Part shown: positions 21,415 through 31,770 of the stretch, one piece after another | Numbering within the stretch: the stretch's first letter is position 1 | Layout: each line of letters starts with the position of its first letter | Source of the DNA: Thalassia testudinum | Taxonomy: Eukaryota; Streptophyta; Magnoliopsida; Alismatales; Hydrocharitaceae | Assembly: GCA_037157565.1 (NCBI GenBank) | Contig: JAZHRO010000073.1 | Location: 90,498,001 to 90,562,000 of the forward strand | Direction of reading: 5' to 3' | Length of the DNA: 64,000 nucleotides | The notes under the pieces: generated by a model | What the model was told of the DNA's origin: nothing | What the model saw: the letters and a program-made list of their open reading frames with translations, nothing else | Database searches by the model: none | Translations under genes and position numbers: made by a program

Positions 21415-23139
21415 TGTTGGTGCTAGAGCACCACGATCATTTGTTTTGATGATAACAAAACACGTGTTATTTAACATTTGCAATTTGAGTCCTAGATTTC
21501 AGGTCAATTGCAAATGAAGACGTGTTTAGACGGAACTCGAGCTCGCATCCAGGACGGATTGGAGGAGCTTGACGGAAAATAGAGGAGGTTCGCGTGGAGC
21601 GAAAGATTGGAGATGGAAGACAAGAAGAATAGGATAGATTCTTTTTTATCCTTTCATGTATCTCTTGTATTTATTTTCTTGCTCTTTATTTTCCTTAGAC
21701 ATTATGTTAAAGAGCCTCAAAGAACCCTAACAGTAGTCCTAGGAACACCTGCACAACCCTAGGATACGTAGGTTTTCTGTAGAACACTTAGAAAACCAAT
21801 ATAGGGTTAAAACTGACTTTCCAGACGTCTAATTCACGAATCAGACGTCTGATAAAGGATTTTAAGACGTCTGACTGTTGTTTCAGACGTCTGATAACTG
21901 TTAGGCTGGACATAGTTAGTTCTGTCTGATGAATTCAGACGTCCAGACCTTATACCAGACGTCTTAGGAGACGTCTGATGACTTTGCCAGACGTCCAGTT
22001 AGTGGACCGTTGGCTGGCTTAGAAAACACTCAAGATTATGACCGTTAGAGCCTTATCAGACGTCCATAGGACTTTACAGACGTCTGATAAATGACCGTTT
22101 TGCCTCGGCTGACCCAAAATCTCTTCTCAGAGATTTTCTAGCCGTTGCAACGTTTGGAAATCAATTCCCACAGTAAAAGTAGGTTTCCAGACGTCCAGAA
22201 ATAGTGCCAGACGTCCTGTATGTCATCTGATGGACTTGCACAAAAACCCTGTTTAGATCTGATTCAAGTCAGGGAGAAACCCGCACAGAATCAGACGTCT
22301 GACCTTGGAATCAGACGTCTTAAAGTGGCCTTCCAGACGTCTGATGCCAGAGTTAGACGTCTGATAACCCTGTGAAGTGTAATCATTGTCCTGATTTCGG
22401 CCTGATTCTCTTGGGCTTTGCACCCAACGGCTATGGAAGCTTTTCCAAGCCTTCCAAAGCCTTCCTAAGGCCTCTATAAATAGAGGGGAACCTTTGTAAC
22501 ACAAAACACAAGAAGAGAAATATAAGAGACACACTTAGATACACAAGATATACACTCTCACACTCTTTTGTGTCCAGAAAAGATCTTGCTCTCCAAGCTC
22601 AAGCTCCATCATCTTGAGAGCTAAATTCAGTTTCCGCGCCCGCTCTCCCGCTGTTGTTCACGAGAGCAACGTAGCGCCATCGCGTGGCACACGCACCGCG
22701 TCATCATCGACGCACTCCTTGCAAAGGGGAGTTTCCTATTTCCTATAGAAGCTAGGTTTAATTTTGTTGGCTCTATAGGACTGTTGTTTTATTTTATCTT
22801 TGTATTTTGGTTGGGTATTCGCTTTGCGAATTCCCGTCTCCTTCGTGAGACAAAATCCTTCTCGTGGAGAGAAGGGGTTGAGGAACGCTACCCTCGTACT
22901 TGTAGCGTGGTTGTACTGAGGTTGAATCACCCTCGTTCAAAGTGATTCGTTTAGTGGATTTTGATCAACTTGGTTGATCGGAAAATCCTAACTCGAGAGG
23001 GTTAGGTGGTGGTTTTCACCCGGTTTGGGTTTCCACCTAAAAATACCTGTGTACATTTTGTGATTGATTTTTGTGAGATTGCTTTATATTTTTATTTCCG
23101 CAATTTTATTACGTCACCCCTCCTGGTAGGGAACCTTCA
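21415..23139 (+). repeat. Cop-2 3' LTR (1725 bp)
   Basis: Same length as LTR1. The four differences I see are one base each, in the phrases GTCATCTGATGG (22222 region), GAGCAACGTAGCG (22665 region), CGACGCACTCC (22710 region) and CGTGAGACAAAA (22845 region). TATA box at 22475-22482. Confidence 0.93.
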
Positions 23140-23144
23140 AGGGG

Positions 23145-23289
23145 AACCGCTATACATATTGTGCCAATTTTCTGTGGTTTGATTATTTGTGCAAATTGTC
23201 TTTTTATTACTAATATTGTTTGAGTGTTTGTGTGCATAGTCATATATTCCATATTTTAGATCCTTCAAATGGTATCAGAGCTCCCATCA
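23145..23289 (+). repeat. Cop-1 5' LTR, second piece (U5)
   Basis: The LTR continues after the Cop-2 insertion to the terminal CCCATCA at 23289. Near the end it contains a second primer-site-like sequence, TGGTATCAGAGC (23270-23281), which is inside the LTR because the 3' LTR carries the equivalent (TAGTATCAGAGC, 26457 region) before its own end and target duplication. Confidence 0.8.
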
Positions 23290-23291
23290 AT

Positions 23292-23303
23292 TGGTATCAG
23301 AGC
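23292..23303 (+). promoter_or_regulatory. Cop-1 primer binding site (initiator tRNA-Met)
   Basis: TGGTATCAGAGC, two bases after the LTR end at 23289. It is the second of two tandem copies; the first (23270-23281) is inside the LTR. Confidence 0.8.
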
Positions 23304-23337
23304 CAAGTTGCGAGAAGACGTAACAAATCAACCCGCA

Positions 23338-24985
23338 ATGGCATAGACATCAAGGTGCACCGAAGGATAGTCATCCACCCATCCTCCCTATTTCAATGGG
23401 ATGGACTACGGGTATTGGAAGAGGAGGATGCAAGTCTTCCTCAAAGCAATGGATGAGGAGTCTTGGATTCTCATTCAAGAGAAGTACATGGATCCGGAGC
23501 CGTAGCAAGGCATAGCATGGACAACGAATTAGAAGAAAAGGATCGTGGGCAATGGAAATGCGATGAATGCACTTTATTGTGCATTGTCAAGGAAAGTTCA
23601 ACCGAATTTCGGCATGCGAATCCGCATACGAAATTTGGAACACTCTCGAGGTCACCTCCGAAGGTACAAACAAGGTAAAGGAAACTCGTATCTCAATTCT
23701 AACTGAAAACTATGAGTGCTTCAGGATGACCAAAGGAGAAATGATCAAAGACATGCACACAAGGTTTAGGGAAATAGTTAACCCCCTAAAGAACCTCGGT
23801 GTGAAGTTCACGGAAGAGCAGCTTGTAAGGAAGATCTTAAGATCTCTTACAAGTGATTGGTCTCCAAAGACCACAGCCATCCAAGAGGCAAAGGACCTCT
23901 CCACTCTCCCCTTGGATGATCTGGTTGGTAGCCTTATGGCTTACAAAGTCCAACTAGAAAACATGAAGAGGAACGAGGAGTAGAAGATGTCTAGCAAAAG
24001 GAAGAACATTGCTTTCAGAGCAAATGAGGATTCGGACTCAACAACCTCGAAATCCGAAGATGAAGAGATGGAGACACTTACAAGGAAGGTTCAGAGATTT
24101 CTTCAAAAACAAGGTAAGCAAATCAATAATGTTTCAACTAATGTTATTTGTTATCAGTGTAAGAGAAAAAGGCACTTGAGGAAGGATTGCCCTATGAACA
24201 AGAAGGATGACAAAATGAAAGACACAAAAGAAGTCAAGAAGAAGAGGAGAGCTTTAAAAGCAACATGGGATGATAGCGACTCTGACATGGACATCAACTC
24301 TAGCGAATCGGATGACGATGAGATCGCTCATCTATGTTTGGCAGCAACTACGGAAGATACAGACAATGAGGTAAACCTTGATTTCTCTTTTGAAGAATTA
24401 TTACAAGCATATGAAGAACTATATCATAAAGCTAGGTCATTTAAAAAGGAAAATAAGGTTTTAAAGAATAATTATCAAACATTAGAGTTAGAAAAATCAT
24501 GTTTAGAAATAGAATTAGAAATTTCAAAAGAAACTAATAATCAGTTGCATGCAAAGATATTAGAACTAGAAGATATTTATGAGCATTTTGAAGGGACTTT
24601 GAATAACCTCAAAACAACAACTAGGTTAAATACTGAATTTTGTAAAGCTATTAAATCAAAATTTCATAATAAAAAGAATACACATACTAAATCACATGCA
24701 CCTAGGCATGCATGGATGTATCAAAAGGCTAAAAATCCCAAGAATTATCGATCTAACACTAAAAAGTTCTATAAATCTCAGGATTTGAAAGGTGCTAACT
24801 CTAAAGGACTCACAAGAAAATGGGTACCTAGAAAAGATATTTGTTTTGCAGGAGTAGATCAAAGTAATCAATGGGTGTTCAAGGTACATAACGGAACACT
24901 TCAACCTTTCTATAGGTTGAATGAAGACCATGAATGTTGGACGAAAGATGCTTGGTATCCACAAGCTCCATTTTACTATTGGTAA
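23338..24985 (+). pseudogene. Cop-1 gag pseudogene
   Basis: The likely start is the ATG at 23338. The first 80 codons (YFNGMDYGYWKRRMQVFLKA; MNALYCALS) carry several nonsense codons. A frameshift near 23584 leads into the frame open at 23567-23983 (EFNRISACESAYEIWNTLE homologue, LMAYKVQLE). An in-frame TAG at 23981 follows, then an open stretch to the TAA at 24983. The CCHC knuckle is CYQCKRKRHLRKDC (24149-24190), with Lys/Arg in place of the usual Gly residues. A coiled coil (24370-24640) and a basic tail ending PFYYW follow. It is related to the Cop-2 gag in domain order and in the WVPRK / Cys-Phe tail signature, though clearly diverged. No pol domain is present. Confidence 0.85.
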
Positions 24986-25194
24986 ATTTTATGGTATGAT
25001 ATTTCTTCATTTTTTTGTGATTGACAAAAAGTGGGAGAAAGATACTTGGCAAATAGTAATATTTTTAGGGGGAGCACATATTGAGGGGGAGGATTTAATT
25101 AAAAGTTTTTCCTTCATATAACATTGCTAAAAATTATTTTATCTATTTGCAAGATAGTTTTGTCAACACCAAAAAGGGGGAGATTGTTGGAACC
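24986..25194 (+). promoter_or_regulatory. Cop-1 3' non-coding region and polypurine tract
   Basis: Four purine tracts (near 25030, 25068, 25084 and 25181), the last being AAAAAGGGGGAGAT, directly precede the 3' LTR. Confidence 0.8.
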
Positions 25195-26473
25195 TTATTC
25201 TACATCTTATTTTGGTGTTAACAAAATTATTATGGATTAATGTTTACAATTGAGTGCTTCTCAGATTTAGGTGAAGATCAAGGCAAATAGGAAGTGATGG
25301 AGGTATGATGATGAGAAAGAGAAGATGATTACAAGGAGGAGGCAAGATGACAATGATGAGTCGAAGTGAAGAAGATCATCTTTGATCTTTACTTTTTTAG
25401 TTTAGACTTTTTATTTACAAAATGTATGCCTCTTAACAAAGGAATGTAACTTAGATCTTAAAAATAATTAGAGATAAATTAGGATTAATATTACAATCAT
25501 TTTCAAAGAACGTAATTGATTAAATCACCTAAAAAGGTACTTGTTAACCCACAAGTACCGATACTAAAGTTTCATACCGGTACATGTGAGTTACAGGTTT
25601 GGGGTTCTTCATAGAAACAAACCTGTACCCCGCAAATACCGGTACTCATGATCAGTACTGGTACTAGTGGTAACGAGTACCGGTACAAGTGGGTTACAGA
25701 TTTGTGTAAAGAGTTTGAAACCCAAATCTGGAAGCAACGAGTACCAGTACCCACACTTTAGTACCGGTACCAGGTAGCCGTTGGCTCAAAACTGAATGGC
25801 TAGAAAATTAATTTTGGCTATATGAACATTGGGATTTAAACCCCAACGTCCATTAGAAGTCCCAACTAGGTCCTAACTCTATAAATAAACCCTTGGACCC
25901 TTAATTTGCACATAAGAAATAAAGAAAAAAAAACTCTAGAGCTATAATTCAAATTTCCATCATATTTTCAAGAGAGAAAGAAGAAGCTTGCCATTCACTT
26001 TCTCTACATTCTTGAAAGCTCAATGAGATGTTTTTCTCACGCATCTACGAAGTAATTCACGTCCATCCTAGGCCCTCAAATTGGTATTTATTTTAATTAT
26101 AGTTGGAAGGCATAGGAATTCTTGTTGTAGGAGTTCTCTTTCTTACACCAATTCTTATTTGCATTTTGAGCTTGTTGCTTGTTGGGTTGTAACAAACCCG
26201 TTATTGTACTTGGGTTGAGGTAACCCGTTAATTACCTCAATTTAGAAAATTGATTCTCTTGGGGTTGAGAGAATCAGGTCAAAAATCCTAAGCTGGGAGT
26301 CTTAGGTAGTGGAGTACCCAAGGGAGGGGAACCACTATACATATTGTGCCAATTTTTTGTGGTTTGATTATTTGTGTAAATTGTCTTTTTATTACTAATA
26401 TTTTTTGAGTGTTTGTGCGCATAGCCATATATTCCATATTTTAGATCCTTCAAGTAGTATCAGAGCTTGTTCA
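25195..26473 (+). repeat. Cop-1 3' LTR
   Basis: It starts TGTTGGAACC and ends TTGTTCA at 26473, followed by ATTGG. It is uninterrupted, so it supplies the empty-site sequence for the Cop-2 insertion. GTACCGGTAC-like repeats lie at 25550-25775 and the TATA box TATAAATA at 25880-25887. Confidence 0.85.
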
Positions 26474-26478
26474 ATTGG

Positions 26479-28157
26479 GAGGCGAACGTTTGATTTTGAT
26501 AAATACATGTTTCGCTTTATTTCTTTTTTTGTCATTTTTATCTGTTATAAATTTTTTTGGCATTTTTTAGAAACCAAGAGATCAGATCGACAATTGCTTA
26601 TCTAACTAATCTACTTGCAAAATATAAAAGAGAGAGAGGATCACATATATTTCTAAATCAAACGTTTGCTACAACTAGGAAAGTGGGAAAGATTACACTA
26701 CAAAAGCAATAAAGTTATAAAGAGGTGAGAGATTCCCCCTCAACGGTCGCTCAGAGGATGACTCACTCTGACGTCGCCTGGAGGAAGGTTGTGAGGAGCG
26801 GGACGAGGGAGGACCTAGCCAGAGGATGGAGGATGGGGCAGGACGGCGTCGTGGCAGGGATCTTCTTCCCGAAGGGTGGTGAGAGGACAGCCACGGGATG
26901 CTCCACGAATAGGGATGAGAGGTGGAAAACTATTTTCTTTTCTACTCTAGAGGAGAATCCCGAGATTGGGATAAGCTCTCTCTAGAGCCTTGGAGGGTGA
27001 GAGGAAGAAAGGAAGAGATGAAGAAGGGGAGGTGTAGGGGTCCTTTTATAGTGAAGAAAAGAGAGCAATTCGTGTAGAGGGCATTTAGTGACATCAAAGG
27101 CGTCATTGTAGATCCATGCCAGCCAATCCCCTAAACGTGGCTAAAGCTTGCTGACGCTCATGCTCTATCCCCGCTGGAATCTAGAATCTGCTGGAGGAGG
27201 TGTTGCCACTGGATCGAGATCTAAGTGCTTAGCTGCACCCATTGATCACGCCCCTTTAAAGGCACGCCCGCTGGCGTTGAGGAGATGCACACGCGTCGCT
27301 GGATTAGAATTGGATGGCTAACAACACGAGCAGACATCTTAAAATCGTGCTCCCATTTGATGACGCAGGTGATTTTGCATGATTGCACGTGTATGCGAAT
27401 ATGGCCCATGGGATTGAGCTGTGTGGACGCCTCAAGGTTGCTCGATGGAGATTAGACAGCTGAATTTCAATTACAACGATGGGGGGGCCTCAACGGGACT
27501 CGAACCTGTGCCCTTTGATCTGTGGAGGGTGCTTAACCACTGCGCTAAGCCATCCCTTGCATCACGAAGAGGAGTGCGATGCAGAGTCTTCTCAGCCATT
27601 GGATCAAGATCCAATAGTTGAGAATAGAGGTGAAGATGATAAGAGGGCGCCATTAGTTGCTGCTGACAGGTGTTGGGCGGCCTAGATGGCGCCATGTGGC
27701 TCCATCTAGGTCATCCATCTTCTTTCTATTGCAGAAGGTGCCACGGTGCTTGGATCGAGTTGATTTTCATGTTGCCGGATTACAATCGTCGCTCCGGATT
27801 CATCCGTATGGTTGGATTTTTATCCGAAGCCATATGGATGTTGCATTGCCCCCCAGGTCATTGATCTTCCTTGGACTTCATATGATGCTACAGGACTCCA
27901 ATCTAGACTATTTCGGAGGCATTAGACTCTCATCGTCATCCTGATCAGATCCATATGGTCTGATCGTCCATCCAAGGCCCTAAAATAAATCTTATTCTCT
28001 CCTGACCATATAAAAGACCTAATTAACCTAAAATACATACAACTACTCTAAATGCAAAATGATGCATGCTATACAATATTTGTAACATGAAATACAAATC
28101 TAATCCTAGGAACATGCATGATTAGGCATTTTAACCTAAATAGATGTGTCTATATCA
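26479..28157 (-). mobile_element. Gyp-3 5' LTR, right piece
   Basis: It resumes with GAGGCGAACGTTTGATT, continuing the phrase cut at 16434 (compare GGAGGCAGACATTTGATT in Gyp-6). It is homologous through its length to the Gyp-6 and Gyp-5 LTRs: shared ATGCTCCACGAA, the sense TATAAAAGGA box (minus strand, 27041-27051), a tRNA-like module (27487-27556) and AAATGCAAAATGATGCATGC near 28060. It ends at 28157, where the sense LTR starts TGATATAGACAC. Confidence 0.8.
27487..27556 (-). other. tRNA-like A-box/B-box module in Gyp-3 LTR
   Basis: The minus strand carries TTAGCGCAGTGG (A box) and GGTTCGAGTCC (B box, an exact match to the Pol III consensus) with tRNA-like spacing. The D arm (GCGC/GCAC, 3 of 4 pairs) and T arm (ACAGG/CCCGT around TTCGAGT, 4 of 5) can form in part. 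The acceptor stem does not pair, so it is not a functional tRNA. It lies about 440 bp upstream of the TATA box, in U3. Confidence 0.75.
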
Positions 28158-29015
28158 GACTCCTACACAATTGAGCGTCCCCATTGGTTACAGGGTTTCC
28201 CCCATCCGACCTTCCTTGTCACTATGGTTCCAAGTAAGCCAGAATGTACTGACTTAAGACCTTAAGTCAACCAATTTTAGCTTAATTAGTGCCTTGAATT
28301 TCACTTGATTAGAAGTTGATTTAACTTGTGACCTAATTTGGAGGTTGATTGGCCTACAATGTAGGTCAACTTCACCTAACCTGCCCTAAAGGTGGCAAAA
28401 TGAAATCTAGGTCAAGACCCAGAAATCACCCTGAATGATTCTCAGGTTATTAGGTCCAAGATTTTAGGGTTTCACTTAATTAGATCTTTTCAAATAGGGG
28501 CTTCGGTAGCACACAAATGCGGAAAGATATGTTTCCTTTTATGCAAGCAAATGTGAACTAACACTTCCAAACCCTAATTGGCTCTATTCCCAAGTCCAAT
28601 TAAATCTCAAGATGTTCACCTTGGACTTCAAGCAAGAAGTGCGTTAGCCAAAAGTGATTTAGAAATTAAGCTTTGTCCCTAATAGGTACATGCAATCAAG
28701 ATAGGGATTTTCTAATTAGAATCGCTTCAAGCTTCAATCAGGTATGGAAATTTTCTCAAATCAAGAAACTTGCCTTTTAAATGATAATTACTAGAAAAAT
28801 AAGGCAGGTGATTCCTAATTAGTTTTTGTTTCCTTTTCTCTCTTCCAAGGATTAGGAGATTAGGGAAGAAGAGTGATTACCTGCCATGGGAGTGGTTGTT
28901 TTGCATGGAAGATCGCCTTGTGATGTACCTTGCAAAATCACAAGAAACAAATAGGACAAGTTAGTGCTCAAATATAATCAAATAAAATAAAGACTAGCGG
29001 TGAATTGTGCGTTGC
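28158..29015 (-). other. Gyp-4 5' leader
   Basis: Non-coding leader next to the Gyp-4 primer site. It abuts the start of the Gyp-3 LTR at 28157, so the rest of Gyp-4 is not next to it in this window. No ORF of note. Confidence 0.6.
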
Positions 29016-29033
29016 TCCCCAACAACGGGCCCA
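29016..29033 (-). promoter_or_regulatory. Gyp-4 primer binding site, tRNA-Asp type
   Basis: The minus strand reads TGGGCCCGTTGTTGGGGA, matching the tRNA-Asp complement with three mismatches. It follows the LTR end TCAACA and TTT. Confidence 0.75.
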
Positions 29034-29036
29034 AAA

Positions 29037-31770
29037 TGTTGACGGAGCTTTTCGAGGTGATAAAATGCATCTCGTTGTAGTAAAGTCTCCTAAATTGCTC
29101 AATCAACAAGTATAATTTATAACTCAAATATCTAGAAATGAAGTCCAAGTTCAAAACAGAAAGCAAATAGGAATTCACATGCTAATCTTCAATTAAAATA
29201 TAAATGAGCACAATAATGATATTTCAATGAATATTAATCTGTCACATTAAGTATTCAATGAAGCTCAATGTATTTCAAGACCAAAAAGATCATTGAGATA
29301 AAATAATGGTGATTTAGATAACCAAGTATTAGTCTAAGCACATATATATCAACTACTCAATGAATAGGGAATAGATGAACAGTAATCAAACATCAGGATA
29401 TTCAAGTCACATGACTTAAATGTCACCTAGTACAGTGTTTTCTTCTTTCTTCTTCTTCTTCTCTTTCCTTCTCTGCTTCTCACGCACAGGCCACTTCTCT
29501 TTGGCTTCTTTTTCTTCTCTCCTTCCTCTTCCGGCTTCTTTCTTTCCTCTCTCTTCTTTAGAGGCATAGCCCTCATTTCCTTCTCTTCTTTCCTTCACAA
29601 AACCTCTTGTGTAGCTTTTCCTCTTCTCTTCTTTTCTTCCCTTCTTCTCATTGCAGCTAAGTGTGAGGCTTTCTTCTCTGAAGCAAAACACACCCCCTCC
29701 CCCTCTCTATTTCTTTCCTCCTTTCCTTTCTCTTAGATGGCCAGGTAATCAGGTCGCGTACCCAGGTCCAGGGCTACGAGCATGGATCGCAGTCGAGGAG
29801 TGAGAGAGGCTTAAGCAGGTCGGGTGTATGCGTGGTGAGTGAGACCTCACCCCAATGTTTGGAGGTGATATGCCCCAATGACAAAAACACTTTACACAAC
29901 TTCACTCGCTCCAAATCCCATAATGTGAGACTTTCTTCATAACTCTTCTCTTCGCATGTCCCAACAACAACAACAAGTAGTCCCTTCATTCAATTGGAGT
30001 GACACCTTCATTGCTTCCTTCAAGTGACTGCTCAGGAAGACTCCTAGGGCAAATCCGCAATGCCTGGGATGGAAACCTAGGGCTTTTGATGCCCTGAACT
30101 TGAAGAACAACGTTGGAGGGATGACGCCGTGATGGAGCTCCGATGTTATACCTGAAACACAAAGTATGGGCTAAAAACCCTCATTAAAAGGCTCAGGAGG
30201 ATCGCCGTGGGTCGTGGAACGTGATGGCGGCATCCGTGTGGTGTGGGAGTGCATGGAGTGGTCGGAGGGAGGAAGTGAGTGTGAGGGTGGGTCTGTTTGA
30301 TGGCAGTTGTGAGTAGGCGAAAGGGTGGAATAGGTGAGGGGTTTTGATGGGCATGAGCTGGCGGAGGTTGTGGAGGTGTCAACGAGGTGGGTGGACTTGT
30401 GTAGCGAGCGAATATCCTCACCGGAGAAGTGGCCAGAGGTGGAGAAGATGACGGCATATGTGCAGTCGAGGAGGTATTATTGGGTTTTAAGTATGGGGAA
30501 TTAACCTAAGGATTAAAAAGGACCTAACTAACCCTAAACTAATGGATGAAAGGGGAGGATAGCACCAGTTGTGGTATGGCCAGCACCATGGAAGGTGAAG
30601 ACCTCCAATAAGGGAGAACGGCAAGGAAGAGAGGGGAAGACAACCCTCGCTGGTATTGCGAGCGGCGGAGGAATGTGAGGAAGAGAAACTGACCGGCTAT
30701 AGTCTGTGACATCCGACGAAGAAAATAGATGGAGAAGCTCACTAGAGCTCGTGGAGCTTTCGGCTGGAGAGAGGAGAAGAAGGTGGAGACACCAGCCAAA
30801 ATGAGCTAAGGATGTAAGGCAAGCATTAGGGGTCCTTTTATATGGCAAAGGGTCGGGCTTCAAGCTTGGAAACCAAGCTTGAAAGCTCAGAATTTTAGGA
30901 CTTCCAAGAGTTTACATGGAGTCTTGGGCGAATTAGGAAGATCATGGAAGAGCTTAGATGGAAGAGGATCTCCTCAGGAGTCTCCCTTCCAATTTTGGAA
31001 GAGTTTCTCTGTGAAATCAGGGAGAAAACCCTGATTGAAGGTCGACTCTTGGTGGGTTCACACGGACATGGTATTAGGGACCTTTTCACTAAGAAGATGA
31101 AGAAGTTGGGCGGGTCCTTGCAAAGAATTAGAAAGTTATGAGCATAAGTGTGAGAGAAAAGAGCTAGACTGGACCAAAATGGAAACTAGGTAAAAATGAT
31201 CTGTAATTGAGCCCAAATTTTGGTACTGACCTAATTTGGACCCAAGGAATTTGATGGTGAAGTCAGATTTAGGTTTTAACCAAGTTTGACTAGGTAATTT
31301 GTATATAAACCCAAATTAGGGCAACTATCTATCTGAGACTCTATTTTAGGTTAAAGTGGCTCTGCTTGTCAAATCAAAGGTACCAAACCTTATGGAATAT
31401 TTTTTTATGAATTTAAGAAGGTTTAGGTGAATTTTCTCTTGACCAAAACCTCAGTTAATTAAGAAGGTCTATTTTTGGGGTTTTAGATGTCCATTAATTC
31501 TCAAAACGTGTGAAAACCCATTTCTATCTACATGAACCCACTTATTAGACATTTATGACCATTTGACTTTTAATCAAACCCTGGGAAACCCCATGATTAT
31601 TCTACAATTAAGCTATTCTGTTAAAACTACAATTTTACCCCTGTTTTCATGTTTATCTCTCAAAAATGGTTATGCAATGAATTAGGGCTCTTTGGTGGCT
31701 ATGTAGGACCATTTACCAATCGATTACGACTAATTAAAGGTATATATGGCTGATGATGATGTTATCATCA
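29037..31770 (-). mobile_element. Gyp-4 5' LTR (2.73 kb)
   Basis: The sense (minus) strand starts TGATGATAAC at 31770 and ends GTCAACA at 29037. It is homologous to the Gyp-2 LTR in the segment next to its start (CTACATAGCC, AAACATGAAA, AAATTGTAG-type phrases, 31550-31710) and in length. The TATA-like sense sequence CATATAAAAGGACC lies at 30830-30845. A pyrimidine-rich strand at 29430-29740 mirrors the purine-rich part of the Gyp-2 LTR. The Pro/Ser-rich and Lys/Glu-rich small ORFs (29416-30863) are composition artefacts. Confidence 0.75.

Larger units (their letters stand above)
17580..23139 (+). mobile_element. Cop-2: young gag-only copia-type LTR retrotransposon
   Basis: A 5560-bp element with identical 5-bp target duplications AGGGG (17575-17579, 23140-23144) and TG...CA termini. 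LTR1 is 17580-19304 and LTR2 is 21415-23139, both 1725 bp; I count four differences between them. The internal region holds an initiator tRNA-Met primer site, one gag ORF and a polypurine tract, but no enzyme domain. It is therefore non-autonomous. The target sequence is confirmed by the Cop-1 3' LTR, which has the uninterrupted version GAGGGGAACC near 26325. It resembles the gag-only class known as TR-GAG elements. Confidence 0.92.
16435..26473 (+). mobile_element. Cop-1: gag-only copia-type LTR retrotransposon
   Basis: Copia-type element inserted in the Gyp-3 LTR. The target site is ATAGG (16430-16434) on the left and ATTGG (26474-26478) on the right. The LTRs are 16435-17579 plus 23145-23289, and 25195-26473. 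The internal region (23290-25194) encodes only a broken gag, with no protease, integrase or reverse transcriptase, so it depended on another element for those activities. Its 5' LTR is split by Cop-2. The two LTRs visibly differ at many sites, including a rearranged block of GTACCGGTAC-type repeats, so it is older than Cop-2. Confidence 0.85.

Noticed and set aside
18418..22534. Identical 93-codon minus ORFs at 18418 and 22253, first thought a duplicated gene
   Set aside because: They are the same position of the two Cop-2 LTRs and overlap the palindrome array.
26453..26473. Start of a second Cop-1 internal region in tandem after the 3' LTR
   Set aside because: The primer-site-like sequence is part of the LTR end; the target duplication ATTGG follows at once.
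27487..27556. Functional tRNA gene on the minus strand
   Set aside because: A and B boxes are good, but the acceptor stem does not pair and the anticodon arm is poor; it lies in an LTR and recurs in related LTRs.
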